From positions 1 to 64,000 of the forward strand of contig NZ_JASCXN010000033.1 of NCBI RefSeq assembly GCF_030010625.1: a stretch of DNA of 64,000 nt, given 5' to 3'. Below, piece after piece: positions 49,996 to 58,329 of the stretch. The notes under the pieces are model-generated. The model was not told the origin of the DNA and did no database searches. It saw only the letters and a list, made by a program, of their open reading frames with translations. Source of the DNA: Streptomyces sp. CC208A (lineage in GTDB: Bacteria; Actinomycetota; Actinomycetes; Streptomycetales; Streptomycetaceae). Both the position numbers and the translations under genes were made by a program. Numbering within the stretch: the first letter of the stretch is position 1; each line of letters starts with the position of its first letter.

Positions 49996-51254
49996 GCCGG
50001 GAGCGGGAGGACGGCGGGAGGCCGGACGAGCGGGACGGGGCCGAGGAGCGCCCCGCCCCCGACGAACGCAGCGGACGCGTCACCGAGCAGGGACGCGTCG
50101 GACGTGACGACCTGAGTGGACGACGAATGACGCACTTCGAGCCCGGCGAGGGCGACAGCGCGGACGAGCTCGCGCTGAAGCAGCTGTTCCATGGCGCCGT
50201 CTCGGGGCTCGAACCGTCCGGGGACGCCCTCGACCACCTGCGGCGCGCCGTCCCGGCCCGTCGCGCCCGCAAGCGGCAGGCGCTCATCGGCGCCGCGGCC
50301 GCCGTGGTCCTCGTCGGCACCGCGGTCCCCGCCCTCGTGCACGTCGCGGGCTCCCCGGGGCTCACCGCCGCCCACCCGGTCAACGCGGGCCACGGCGAGG
50401 AGGCCCAGGGCGGCACCGGCGCCGAGGCCGAGACCGAGGGCCCCACCGCCACCACGGCGCCGTCCGCCACGGTCCCGCCCACCACCGCCCCCACCCGGGA
50501 CGCCGCCAAGGGCGGGGACCGCCCGGGACCCTCCGGCACCCGGACCGGGAAGGGCCCCGCCGCAGGAACCGACGGCGGGGCGGCCCGCTGCGGCACCGGC
50601 ACGCTCCGGTCGGCGGGCGGGTACCGCAGCGGCCCCGACGACACCGGTGTCGTCTACGGCGGCTTCACCGTCGTCAACGGCTCCTCCGACGCCTGCCTGG
50701 TCGACGGCGACGGCCTCGTCGGCGTCGCGACCATCGGCTCCGCCGACCCGAACCGGATCGCCGTCGTGCGGCACAGCAGCGGCGACCCGGCGACCGGCCT
50801 GCCCGACCCCTCGCAGGAGTCCTCCTCGGTGCTGCTCGAACCGGGCGGCTCGTACCAGGTGAAGTTCGCCTGGGTGCCGAGCGGGACCTGCCCGTCCGGC
50901 GAGACCACCACGCCGACGCCGACCGAGCCGACGCCTCCGGCCCCGACCGAGCCCACGCCGACGCCGACCGAGCCGACGCCTCCGGCCCCGACCGAGCCCA
51001 CGCCCACCGCCAGCGGCGGCGGCGAGGGCACCGACGCGGGCGGCACCGAGGCCGGCGGCGGCACCGGGACCGGCACCGACAGCGAGGAGACCGGCACCGA
51101 GGGTGGCGTGACCACGCAGCTGCTGCGCGCCGAACCGCTCCAGGGCAGCGTCTCCGTCAGCCACACCGCGGAGCCCGGCGACCCCACCGTCACCACGGTC
51201 CTGTCCGGTGCCTGCGCCGGCACGGTCTACCGCACGGGCCTCCTCAAGAACTGA
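49992..51254 (+). CDS. Single-pass membrane protein coupled to the sigma factor (possible anti-sigma)
   Basis: GTG 49992 overlaps the sigma stop (GTGA), giving 420 residues. A charged cytosolic N-terminus includes DELALKQLFHGAVSGLEPSGDALDHLRRAVPARRARKR; then a single transmembrane segment (about 96-115). The outside part has a Thr/Pro-rich linker, a beta-rich domain (TGVVYGGFTVVNGSSDACLVDGDGLVGV) split by TPTEPTPPAP repeats near 305-345, and ends VLSGACAGTVYRTGLLKN. The gene order sigma-membrane partner suggests an anti-sigma role, but no zinc-binding anti-sigma motif is visible. Confidence 0.75.
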   Translation: MSREREDGGRPDERDGAEERPAPDERSGRVTEQGRVGRDDLSGRRMTHFEPGEGDSADELALKQLFHGAVSGLEPSGDALDHLRRAVPARRARKRQALIGAAAAVVLVGTAVPALVHVAGSPGLTAAHPVNAGHGEEAQGGTGAEAETEGPTATTAPSATVPPTTAPTRDAAKGGDRPGPSGTRTGKGPAAGTDGGAARCGTGTLRSAGGYRSGPDDTGVVYGGFTVVNGSSDACLVDGDGLVGVATIGSADPNRIAVVRHSSGDPATGLPDPSQESSSVLLEPGGSYQVKFAWVPSGTCPSGETTTPTPTEPTPPAPTEPTPTPTEPTPPAPTEPTPTASGGGEGTDAGGTEAGGGTGTGTDSEETGTEGGVTTQLLRAEPLQGSVSVSHTAEPGDPTVTTVLSGACAGTVYRTGLLKN

Positions 51255-51290
51255 GGTCTCCTCAAGGACCGGGGTCTCCTCAAGGACCGA
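51237..51290. repeat. Three-unit 18-bp tandem repeat spanning the stop codon
   Basis: GGCCTCCTCAAGAACTGA (51237), GGTCTCCTCAAGGACCGG (51255) and GGTCTCCTCAAGGACCGA (51273). The first unit ends with the stop of the membrane protein gene; the later units no longer hold a TGA. Confidence 0.9.
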
Positions 51291-51298
51291 GGCGGGCC

Positions 51299-51351
51299 GT
51301 AGGACGAAGGGGCCGCGGGATCAGCTCGATCCCGCGGCCCCTTCGTCCTAC
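51299..51351. terminator. Long hairpin terminator between convergent genes
   Basis: Perfect 24-bp arms (51299-51322 and 51328-51351) with a 5-nt loop lie between the sigma-linked membrane gene and the SURF1 gene, so both transcripts end here. Confidence 0.93.
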
Positions 51352-51356
51352 CGTCC

Positions 51357-52106
51357 TCAGCTCTCCGCGAGCCCCAGCGCCGCGTCGCGGGCCGCCTCCG
51401 CCTCCCGGCGCACCAGCCGGAACCACATGAAGACGACGAAGCCCGCGAAGACGAACCACTCCGCCGTGTAGCCGAGGTTCTGGAAGGCCTTCGCGTCCAG
51501 GCCCGTGCCCGCCGCCGCGGCCGCGGGGACCGGCGTGAGACCGGCGGGCGACTCGGCGAGCGTGATCCACGCGTCGTACACGTCGTCGTCCACCACGTTC
51601 ACGAGCGAGGCCGCGCTGATCATGCCGAGCTGCCCCTCGGGCAGCCCGCCCGCGGTCCGCACGCCCTTGGTGCCCTGGTTCTCCGAGGCCTGGAGCGCGC
51701 CCACCACCGTCACCTCGCCGGACGGCGGGGCCGGGGCCTGGGCGCCCGCCGGCAGCCAGCCGCGGACGACCGGCAGCGACCGTCCCGCGTCCGTCCGCAG
51801 CAGCGTCAGCACGTACGCGCCGGTCCGCCCGTCCAGCTCGCGGTCCGGCACCAGGAACTGCTCCCCGTACCGGCCGCGGGCCTCGGCGGCCCGGCCGGAG
51901 GTCTCCTTGTCCACCGGCAGCAGCGACGCCAGCGGCGCGGCGGCGGTCGCGGTCGCGGCCGGGCGCCGCTCGGCCTCCTGGTGGGAGTCGACGCGATCCT
52001 CGAACTTGCCCAGCTGCCAGGTGCCCATGAAGACGCAGAACGGGATGGCCAGCAGGACGAAGAGATTGATCCCCCACCAGCGGGGGGTCCTCAGGAACCG
52101 GTACAC
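51357..52106 (-). CDS. SURF1-family cytochrome oxidase assembly protein
   Basis: This 249-residue protein has an N-terminal transmembrane segment (WWGINLFVLLAIPFCVFMGTWQLGKFEDRV), an external domain (about 40-210) containing the SURF1 hallmarks GRYGEQFLVPDRELDGRTGAYVLTLLRTDAGRSLPVVRGWLPAG, and a C-terminal transmembrane segment (FVFAGFVVFMWFRLV). SURF1 assists haem a insertion into the aa3 oxidase. Confidence 0.93.
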   Translation of the reverse strand: MYRFLRTPRWWGINLFVLLAIPFCVFMGTWQLGKFEDRVDSHQEAERRPAATATAAAPLASLLPVDKETSGRAAEARGRYGEQFLVPDRELDGRTGAYVLTLLRTDAGRSLPVVRGWLPAGAQAPAPPSGEVTVVGALQASENQGTKGVRTAGGLPEGQLGMISAASLVNVVDDDVYDAWITLAESPAGLTPVPAAAAAGTGLDAKAFQNLGYTAEWFVFAGFVVFMWFRLVRREAEAARDAALGLAES

Positions 52107-52163
52107 GCCACCACGGTACGGGGGCGGGCGCGCCGCCCCTTCAGGAGGGCACCCGAATCCACC

Positions 52164-52466
52164 TCAGGGCCGCGTATCCGGCCCTCCGAGCCGGACCACC
52201 GCGCGCCCGCCCGCCAGGTCCACCGTGGTCCGGTGCGGCGGCGCGCCGTCCTCCTCGTCGTCGCGGAGCAGCAGCGCGCTCCGCCGCTCCTTCAGCTCGC
52301 TCTGCTTGCCGGGCGAGAAGGTGGCGTGCAGCTGCTCGAAGCCGGTCGAGGAGACCGTGCCCCGGCGCTTCCCCCGGCCGGTCATGCGCAGGAACTGGTC
52401 GGCGAAGGCGATCACGGTCAGCAGGATCACCAGACCGGGCAGCGTCACGAACACGGCGAACTCCAT
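52164..52466 (-). CDS. DUF6191-type small membrane protein
   Basis: This 100-residue protein has one N-terminal transmembrane segment (FAVFVTLPGLVILLTVIAFADQFL), a basic stretch RMTGRGKRRGTVSSTGFEQLHATFSPGKQSELKERR, and a polar C-terminus. The pattern matches small conserved actinobacterial membrane proteins. Function unknown. It is 57 bp upstream of SURF1 on the same strand. Confidence 0.78.
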   Translation of the reverse strand: MEFAVFVTLPGLVILLTVIAFADQFLRMTGRGKRRGTVSSTGFEQLHATFSPGKQSELKERRSALLLRDDEEDGAPPHRTTVDLAGGRAVVRLGGPDTRP

Positions 52467-52489
52467 GCCCCCCAGGAGACCACGGCCGC

Positions 52490-52875
52490 ACGGACCCCCG
52501 GAAGGGCCGGGGAGGCCGGGAGAGCCGGGGAGCCGGGGGCCGGACGGGTCGGGGAGCGGGACCGGGAGAGGGGCCGGGCTGGCCGGGCCGGCCGGGAGGG
52601 CCGGGAGGGTCGGGGAGAAGGGCCGGGAGAGCTGGGAACGGGCGGGTCGGGGAGAGCTGAGAGGGCCGGGGGAGCTGAGGGGACCGGGGAGGCCGGGGGC
52701 CGGGCGGGTCGAGAAGAGGGCCGGGAGGGCCGGAAGGGCCGGGGAGGGCCGGGGCCGGGACGGCCGGGAGGGGCCGGGGAGAGCCGAAGAGGGCTGGGGA
52801 GCGCCGGGGAGCGCCGGGGAGAGCTGGGAGAGCCGGGGCCGGGCGGGTCCGGGGGAGGTGCCGGGAGGGCCGGGC
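52490..52875. repeat. G-rich degenerate repeat tract (GGCCGGGGAG-like)
   Basis: About 385 bp carry irregular repeats of GGGCCGGGGAGGGCCGGGAG-like units on the plus strand, very rich in G and A, with little T. It lies between two minus-strand genes. Runs of three or more G every few bases give strong G-quadruplex potential on the plus strand. Open frames here are composition artefacts. Confidence 0.85.
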
Positions 52876-52878
52876 GGC

Positions 52879-53907
52879 TCACGCCTCCGGTCGTACGTGG
52901 TGGGTCCGGCGGCCGTCCGCGCCGAGGACCTGCGCGCCGATCTTGTACGTGCGCAGGCCGACCGCCGTCCCCGTGATCCGCAGCGCAGGGGCGGCCCGGA
53001 CGAGGCCCGCGGTGATCTCGTGCAGCTCCTCGACCGAGCCCAGCCACATCGCCACCACCAGGTTGTGCGGGCCGGTCACCGAGGTGATCACCTGGGTGCG
53101 GCGGACCCGGGTCAGGGCCGCCACCGTCACCGGCTCGTCCAGCGGCGCCACCTGCGCCGTCACCATCGCCCACACCGGCCGTCCGGAGAAGCGGGGCGCC
53201 GGCTGGCAGTGGTGGTGGAGCGCGCCGCCCGCCGTCAGGACGTCGAGCCGGCGCCGTACCGTCGACTCGCTCGTGCCGCACGTCCTGGCCAGCTCGGCGG
53301 CGCTCCGGCGGGCGTCTCCGGCCAGCTCCGCGACGAGCCGCCGGTCCAGCTCCGACACCTGGGGGACCACGCGCGCGCGTGGCGGGTCCCGGCGCTCCGG
53401 GGCGGTGGCGTCCGCGAGCAACCGGGCCTGCGCGGGGTCGAGCTGCTCGATCCGGGAGCGGTAGGGACGGTTGTGCAGCCGGGTGACGACCTGGGTGCGG
53501 GCCCGCAGCACCCCGGGCAGTCGGCGGACCCGGCCGGTGACGTAGGCGTCGAGGGCGGGCAGGTCCGGGGCGGTCAGGAGGAGCACCAGGTCGGCGCCGC
53601 CGGTCACCGCGTGGACGCCGAGGGTGCCGGGGTCGCCGGACAGCTCGGCCGCGGTGGCCTCGGTGGTGCCCGCGGTGCACTCCAGCTCGACCCAGGCGTA
53701 CAGCGGGGGCCCGCCGCCGTGCCGGGCGACGAGCAGCGAGGTCCAGGCGTAGCCGCCGGCGGTGAGGTGCTCCCAGCGGCGGGCGAGGGTGTCGGGGCCC
53801 GCCCCCAGGACGGCGGCGAGCTGGGTCCAGCTCGCCCGTGGCAGGATCTGGAGCGCGTGGATCAGCGACATGTCCGTCTCGCCCAGGACGGATTCCCCGG
53901 TCCGCAT
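52879..53907 (-). CDS. Lrp/AsnC-family regulator with two AsnC domains
   Basis: ATG 53907, with AGGGAGGGA directly upstream, gives 342 residues; earlier in-frame ATGs lack a site. Two HTH plus AsnC modules lie in tandem: a first with LIHALQILPRASWTQLAAVLGAGPDTLARRWEHL, and a second with DRRLVAELAGDARRSAAELARTCGTSESTVRRRLDVL, each followed by a RAM-like sensor domain (VHAVTGGADLVLLLTA; VITSVTGPHNLVVAMWLG). Duplicated Lrp proteins of this size are known in Streptomyces. The ligand is unknown. It is divergent from the TPR gene. Confidence 0.92.
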   Translation of the reverse strand: MRTGESVLGETDMSLIHALQILPRASWTQLAAVLGAGPDTLARRWEHLTAGGYAWTSLLVARHGGGPPLYAWVELECTAGTTEATAAELSGDPGTLGVHAVTGGADLVLLLTAPDLPALDAYVTGRVRRLPGVLRARTQVVTRLHNRPYRSRIEQLDPAQARLLADATAPERRDPPRARVVPQVSELDRRLVAELAGDARRSAAELARTCGTSESTVRRRLDVLTAGGALHHHCQPAPRFSGRPVWAMVTAQVAPLDEPVTVAALTRVRRTQVITSVTGPHNLVVAMWLGSVEELHEITAGLVRAAPALRITGTAVGLRTYKIGAQVLGADGRRTHHVRPEA

Positions 53908-54067
53908 GTCCCTCCCTGGCCGATCCCCGGAAAACCGCGCTCGTGGGCCCCGGGGAACCTCAGGATGGGGAACCGGGGCACGTGCATTCAAGCCGCATCC
54001 GCGCCGGAAGGCCACGAGAACGGCCCGACGTATACGGCCGGGGCACAGGGAACGAGGACGTACGGGG

Positions 54068-55474
54068 ATGGGGTCCATGGGGCGAGCGGCGGGGGAGTCA
54101 CCCGGCTACGAGGTGCTGTGGGGCGAACCGGTCGGCTCCGGACAGCTCGCCGCCGCCGAGGAGGGGTACGTGGCCTGCGGCCCCGCCGAGCGGCTGCTGT
54201 GGGAGCGACTCTCGGTCTTCGAGGGCGCCTTCGACCGGCGGGCGGTCGGGGAGGTCTGCGGGTACGGGGCGCTGGCCGGCGTCGACGTGGAGGCCGTCCT
54301 GGACCGCCTCGCGCCCCGGGCGCTGCTGCCGGTGGACGACCTGTTCGACGAGGAGGACGGCGGGCCGCGCCACTGGATGCCGCACGCCATGCGGGCGGTC
54401 GGGGCCCGGCGGCTCACCGCCCGGGGCGACCGCGGTCTTGTGGTCCTGCACCACCGCAGGTGGTGCGTGAAGGTCGCCCGGCGGGCCGCGGAGTGGTGGC
54501 AGCGGGGCCGGCAGCTGGACGCCCGCGACCTGGCGCTGCGGGAACTCCCCGACCTGGCCGCCGCCATGGACCCGACGACGGCGCAGCTCGCGCCCGGCGA
54601 CGAGGCCGGTCCGGCGCTGGAGATCGCGGTCTCGCTGTGGTTCCTGTGGGTGGCCTGCGGGCGGACCGCCGAGGGGCGGACCCGGCTGCGGCACGCCCTC
54701 GCGCTGCACCAGGGCCCGCCGCCCGCCCGCGCCCTGTGGCTGGCCGCCTTCCTGGAGCTGGAGTCGGGCCGCCCCGAGGACGCCGACCCGCTGCTCGTCC
54801 AGGCGTGGGCGGGCGCGGTACGGGACGGGGACGAGCGGTGCCTGGGGCTCCTCGCCCACCTCCGCGGCGCCATCGCCCTCCACCAGGGCCGGACCCGGGC
54901 GGCGGCGGACGAGTTCCGGCAGGCGCTGGAGCTGCTCGGGGACGCCCCCGGCTTCGGCCCCACCCAGGAGGCGTGCTGGGCGTCGCTCGCGCTCTGCTAC
55001 AGCCGTACCGACCCGGAGGCCGCGCAGGAGGCGCTGGACCGGCTGGAGCTCGGCGGGGCGGGACGGCGTACCTGGGCGGGCCGCGACGTCTTCGCCGACG
55101 CCTGGGCGGACCACGCCAGGGCCGAACTCCTCGCCTGGGACGGGGAGTGGGACCGCGCCGCCGACCACGCCCGCCGGGCGCTCCGCGAGCACCTGCGGCT
55201 CGGCTCCTCGGTCGGCGCCGCCTGCGCCGCAGAACTCCTCGCCCGGATACGGCTGCTCGCCGGCCGCCCCGACCGGGCCGCCCATCTCCTGGGCGCCGTC
55301 GACCTGTTGCGGGCCTCCGTCTTCGACACCTCCTACAAGCCGGGGCGGTACTGCACGGCGTCCCGGGACCGCAGCGACGAGGCGCTGCGGGAGCTGCTCG
55401 ACGACCCGGAACTGCGGGAGGCGTACGAGGAGGGGGCACGGCGGGGTCTGTTCGCCCTGTCCCGGGAGCGGTGA
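54068..55474 (+). CDS. Winged-helix/TPR protein resembling the C-terminal half of an AfsR/STAND regulator
   Basis: ATG 54068 gives 468 residues. The N-terminal part (LLWERLSVFEGAFDRRAVGEVCG) matches the winged helix that follows the NB-ARC ATPase in LuxR/STAND proteins, and the rest is helical repeats of TPR type (ALWLAAFLELESGRPEDADPLLVQAW; LLAHLRGAIALHQGRTRAAADEFRQAL). The ATPase and the DNA-binding domain are both missing, and nothing upstream supplies them. It may be a protein-protein adaptor or a remnant. It ends in a conserved HLLGAVDLLR segment. Confidence 0.8.
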   Translation: MGSMGRAAGESPGYEVLWGEPVGSGQLAAAEEGYVACGPAERLLWERLSVFEGAFDRRAVGEVCGYGALAGVDVEAVLDRLAPRALLPVDDLFDEEDGGPRHWMPHAMRAVGARRLTARGDRGLVVLHHRRWCVKVARRAAEWWQRGRQLDARDLALRELPDLAAAMDPTTAQLAPGDEAGPALEIAVSLWFLWVACGRTAEGRTRLRHALALHQGPPPARALWLAAFLELESGRPEDADPLLVQAWAGAVRDGDERCLGLLAHLRGAIALHQGRTRAAADEFRQALELLGDAPGFGPTQEACWASLALCYSRTDPEAAQEALDRLELGGAGRRTWAGRDVFADAWADHARAELLAWDGEWDRAADHARRALREHLRLGSSVGAACAAELLARIRLLAGRPDRAAHLLGAVDLLRASVFDTSYKPGRYCTASRDRSDEALRELLDDPELREAYEEGARRGLFALSRER

Positions 55475-55542
55475 GGCCCCGGCCCTCCCGGAGAGCGGGG
55501 GCGGGCGGTCGTCCCTACCCTGGAGAGGGACGGAGGTGACCC

Positions 55543-55824
55543 ATGAGGCGACGCCACCACTTCCACATCGACTACCGGGGGCATTCGGTCTCGGCGACCG
55601 TGGAGACCGGCATGCGGCCCGTGGTCGAGGTCCTGGTCGACGGCAAGGAGACCGGGTACGAGAAGGCCCACGGCGACCGGCCGGTGACCGTCCCCGTCGA
55701 GCTGCCGACGGACCCGCCGGTCCAGGTGGCCGTGCGCGCCACCCTGGGCCCGGGCGTACCCCGCTGCCTCCTGATCACGGAGGGCGACGGGGAGCCGCAC
55801 GTCATGGCGCCCCGGCTGTACTGA
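55543..55824 (+). CDS. Small conserved hypothetical protein
   Basis: This 93-residue protein begins MRRRHHFHIDYRGHSVSATVETGMRPVVEVLVDGKETGYEK and appears all-beta. GGAGGTGAC upstream of the ATG forms a good ribosome site. No family is recognised. It follows the TPR gene by 68 bp and is convergent with the kinase gene. Confidence 0.75.
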   Translation: MRRRHHFHIDYRGHSVSATVETGMRPVVEVLVDGKETGYEKAHGDRPVTVPVELPTDPPVQVAVRATLGPGVPRCLLITEGDGEPHVMAPRLY

Positions 55825-55853
55825 GCGGTGCGAACAGAGCGGCGCGGGCCGGC

Positions 55854-57068
55854 TCAGGAGAGCCAGGCCATGCCGATGAAGAGGAAGACGACGAAGGCGA
55901 CGACCCCGGCGACGGCGGCCGTCTTGCGCGGCCTGCGGCGGGACAGCTCGGCGAGCGCGTTCCCGGCGGACCCGCCGCCCCGCGGCTCGGGAGCCCGCCG
56001 CCGCCCCGTCCCGGCGGGCGGGGCGGAGACGGACGTGGGCGCGGACAGGGGCCCCGACCCCGGCCCGGGGGAGGGCACGCGGGGGGCGGGCCCGGCGGCC
56101 GGCGGGGGCGGGGTGCGCACCGGCGCGCCCGGTACGGCTCCGGACCCGGGCCCGGCGTGGCCGGGCACGGGCCCCCCGGCGGGGGGCATGGCGGGCGCGG
56201 CCGGGGGCATGGCGGGCGCCGCGGGGCGGGGCGCGTACTCCCGCCAGGCGCCGGAGCCGAACCAGTCGGCGATGGCCTGTGCGGGCGGGCGCTGCTCCGG
56301 CTGCTTGGCGAGCAGGCTCAGCAGGTACGCCTCGAAGGCGGGCGTGAGGACCACCCCGAGCCGGCTCGGCGGCGTCGGCGCGCTGTCGATGTGCTGGTAC
56401 AGCAGGGCGGTCGCGGTGTCCGCGCGGAACGGCGGGTGCCCGGTGAGCAGCTGGTAGAGGACGCAGCCCAGCGAGTACACGTCGGAGGCGGGCGAGGCCG
56501 GCTTGCCGAGGGCCCGCTCGGGGGCCAGGTAGAGGCCGGTGCCGACGATCTGCCCGGTGGTCGTCAGACCGGCGGAGGGGTCGTCGACGAAGCGGGCGAT
56601 GCCGAAGTCGGCCAGCTTGACCGTGCCCTGGGCGTCCATGAGCAGGTTGCCGGGCTTGATGTCGCGGTGCACCACGCCCTGCCGGTGGGCGGCGGCGAGC
56701 CCGGCGGCGGCGTGCGCGGCGACCACGGCGACCCGCTCGGCGGGCAGGACCAGGGGCTGGGCGGGGGACGAGGCGAGGCTGTCGCCCTCGACCAGCTCCA
56801 TCACCAGGAAGAGCTTGCCGTCCCAGGTGCCGAAGTCGAAGACGCCGACGACGTGCGGGTGGCTGAGCCGGGCGGCGGTCTGCGCCTCCAGGCGGAAGCG
56901 GTCCGCGCCCGCCGGGTCGGTGGACTGCGCCAGCATCAGCTTCACGGCGACGGGCCTGCCGAGGACCTCGTCGGTGCCCTGCCACACCTCGCCCATGCCA
57001 CCACGGCCGATACACCCGTGCAGCCGATATCGGTCCGCGACCAGCACCAGGGGACGCCCTTTCGACAA
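55854..57068 (-). CDS. Eukaryotic-type Ser/Thr protein kinase with C-terminal membrane anchor
   Basis: This 404-residue protein has an N-terminal kinase domain (residues 10-275) with GRGGMGEVW, AVKLM, HRDIKPGNLLM and LADFGIAR and a typical activation loop. A Pro/Ala-rich linker follows and one transmembrane segment at the end (about 383-402: KTAAVAGVVAFVVFLFIGMAWLS), leaving almost no external sensor part. The kinase therefore probably responds to internal partners. It is the second such kinase in the window, unrelated in its tail to the one at 35054. Confidence 0.94.
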   Translation of the reverse strand: MSKGRPLVLVADRYRLHGCIGRGGMGEVWQGTDEVLGRPVAVKLMLAQSTDPAGADRFRLEAQTAARLSHPHVVGVFDFGTWDGKLFLVMELVEGDSLASSPAQPLVLPAERVAVVAAHAAAGLAAAHRQGVVHRDIKPGNLLMDAQGTVKLADFGIARFVDDPSAGLTTTGQIVGTGLYLAPERALGKPASPASDVYSLGCVLYQLLTGHPPFRADTATALLYQHIDSAPTPPSRLGVVLTPAFEAYLLSLLAKQPEQRPPAQAIADWFGSGAWREYAPRPAAPAMPPAAPAMPPAGGPVPGHAGPGSGAVPGAPVRTPPPPAAGPAPRVPSPGPGSGPLSAPTSVSAPPAGTGRRRAPEPRGGGSAGNALAELSRRRPRKTAAVAGVVAFVVFLFIGMAWLS

Positions 57069-57139
57069 GCGATCATTTGACGGCAGAGGACCAGGGTAGA
57101 GCCGCCGCCCGCGCGGTCTCGCCGCGCTCCCCCCGAAGC

Positions 57140-57316
57140 GGAACCGGAGCGGAACCGGAGCGGAACCCCCGTCGTACGCACGGACGTACGGAAGGGCTCC
57201 GGGGGTTCCGGCGGAGGCGGACGAGGTCCTGCGGATCCCGCTCGCGGGGCGTCCGGGTTCCCTCCGGGGCCGGTCCGGGTTCCCTCCGGGTTCCGTCCCG
57301 GTTCCTTCCGGGTTCC
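57140..57316. repeat. Two opposed 11-bp-period repeat arrays in an intergenic region
   Basis: Between the kinase and glycosyltransferase genes (57069-57400) GGAACCGGAGC occurs at 57140 and 57151, with a third partial copy at 57162. Further on, TCCGGGTTCC-like units begin at 57252, 57274, 57285, 57296 and 57307, the last four exactly 11 bp apart. The two motifs are near reverse complements (GGAACC-GGA versus TCC-GGTTCC). No other element was recognised in this gap. Confidence 0.85.
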
Positions 57317-57400
57317 CGGAGGGTGAACAATGGATGCCGCGGGGCCGGCGGTCGTCGGCCCTTGTGCGAGACCCGACCCCGATCTGGAACGGAGTGGACC

Positions 57401-58279
57401 GTGGCGCGACCGCGAGTGGGCGTGGCGGTACTGACGATGGGCACCCGCCCCGCCGAGCTGGGCGCGCTGCTCGACTCGGTGGCGAAGCAGGACGAGCCCG
57501 CCGCCCGGATCGTCGTGGTCGGCAACGGCACCGGTTCGCTGCCCGCGCTCCCCGAGGGCGTCACCGGCGTGGAGCTGCCCGAGAACCGGGGCGTGACCGG
57601 CGGGCGGAACGTGGCCATCGACACCCTCCGTTCCTTCGGCGACGTGGACGTCCTGGTCGACCTCGACGACGACGGCCTGCTGGTCGACACCGACGTCTTC
57701 CGCCGCCTGGCCGACCTGTACGAGACCGAGCCGAAGCTCGGTGTCGTCTCCTTCCGGATCGCCGACGAGACCGGCGAGACCCAGCGCCGGCACATCCCCC
57801 GGCTCGGCGCGAAGGACCCGATGCGCGGCGGCGAGGTGACCACCTTCCTCGGCGGCGGCCACGGCCTGTCGATGCCGATGCTCGACCGGATCGGCGGCTG
57901 GCCGGAGGAGTTCTTCTTCGCGCACGAGGAGACCGACCTCGCCTGGCGGGCCCTCGACGCGGGCTGGCGGATCCGGTACGAGCCCGGACTGCTGCTCCAG
58001 CACCCGAAGACCAGCCCGGCCCGGCACGACGTCTACTACCGGATGACCGCCCGCAACCGGGTGTGGCTGGCCAAGCGGAACCTCCCGGCCCCGCTGGTCC
58101 CGCTCTACCTGGCGGTCTGGGTCCTCCTGACGGTCGCCCGCACCCGCTCGGTCAGGGGCCTGCGCGCCTGGTTCGCGGGCTTCGCGGAGGGCCTGCGGGC
58201 GCCGGCGGGGCCGCGCCGCCCGATGCGCTGGTCGACGGTGCTGCGCATGACGCGCCTGGGCCGCCCGCCGATCATCTGA
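57401..58279 (+). CDS. Glycosyltransferase family 2 protein
   Basis: GTG 57401 (GGAG upstream) gives 292 residues. The GT-A features are AVLTMGTRPAELGALLDSVAKQ, the nucleotide region NRGVTGGRNVAIDTL, a DLDDDGLL acidic motif for metal, and EETDLAWRALDAGWRIRYEPGLLLQH. It transfers a sugar from a nucleotide donor; the acceptor is unknown. The C-terminus has a hydrophobic stretch (LVPLYLAVWVLLTVAR) that may attach to the membrane. Confidence 0.92.
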   Translation: MARPRVGVAVLTMGTRPAELGALLDSVAKQDEPAARIVVVGNGTGSLPALPEGVTGVELPENRGVTGGRNVAIDTLRSFGDVDVLVDLDDDGLLVDTDVFRRLADLYETEPKLGVVSFRIADETGETQRRHIPRLGAKDPMRGGEVTTFLGGGHGLSMPMLDRIGGWPEEFFFAHEETDLAWRALDAGWRIRYEPGLLLQHPKTSPARHDVYYRMTARNRVWLAKRNLPAPLVPLYLAVWVLLTVARTRSVRGLRAWFAGFAEGLRAPAGPRRPMRWSTVLRMTRLGRPPII

Positions 58280-58295
58280 CGCCTTTTCCGGTTCA

Positions 58296-58329
58296 GGCCG
58301 TCAGGAAGTCCCGGCCGTCAGGAAGTCCT
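58296..58329. repeat. 17-bp direct repeat at the hydrolase pseudogene stop
   Basis: GGCCGTCAGGAAGTCCC (58296-58312) is followed directly by a copy (58313-58329) differing only in the last base. The first holds the stop codon of the minus-strand gene; the second reads in another frame. Confidence 0.85.

Noticed and set aside
52490..53680. Minus-strand open frame through the G-rich tract into the Lrp gene
   Set aside because: It is a repeat-composition artefact without protein-like content. The Lrp frame is the coherent one.
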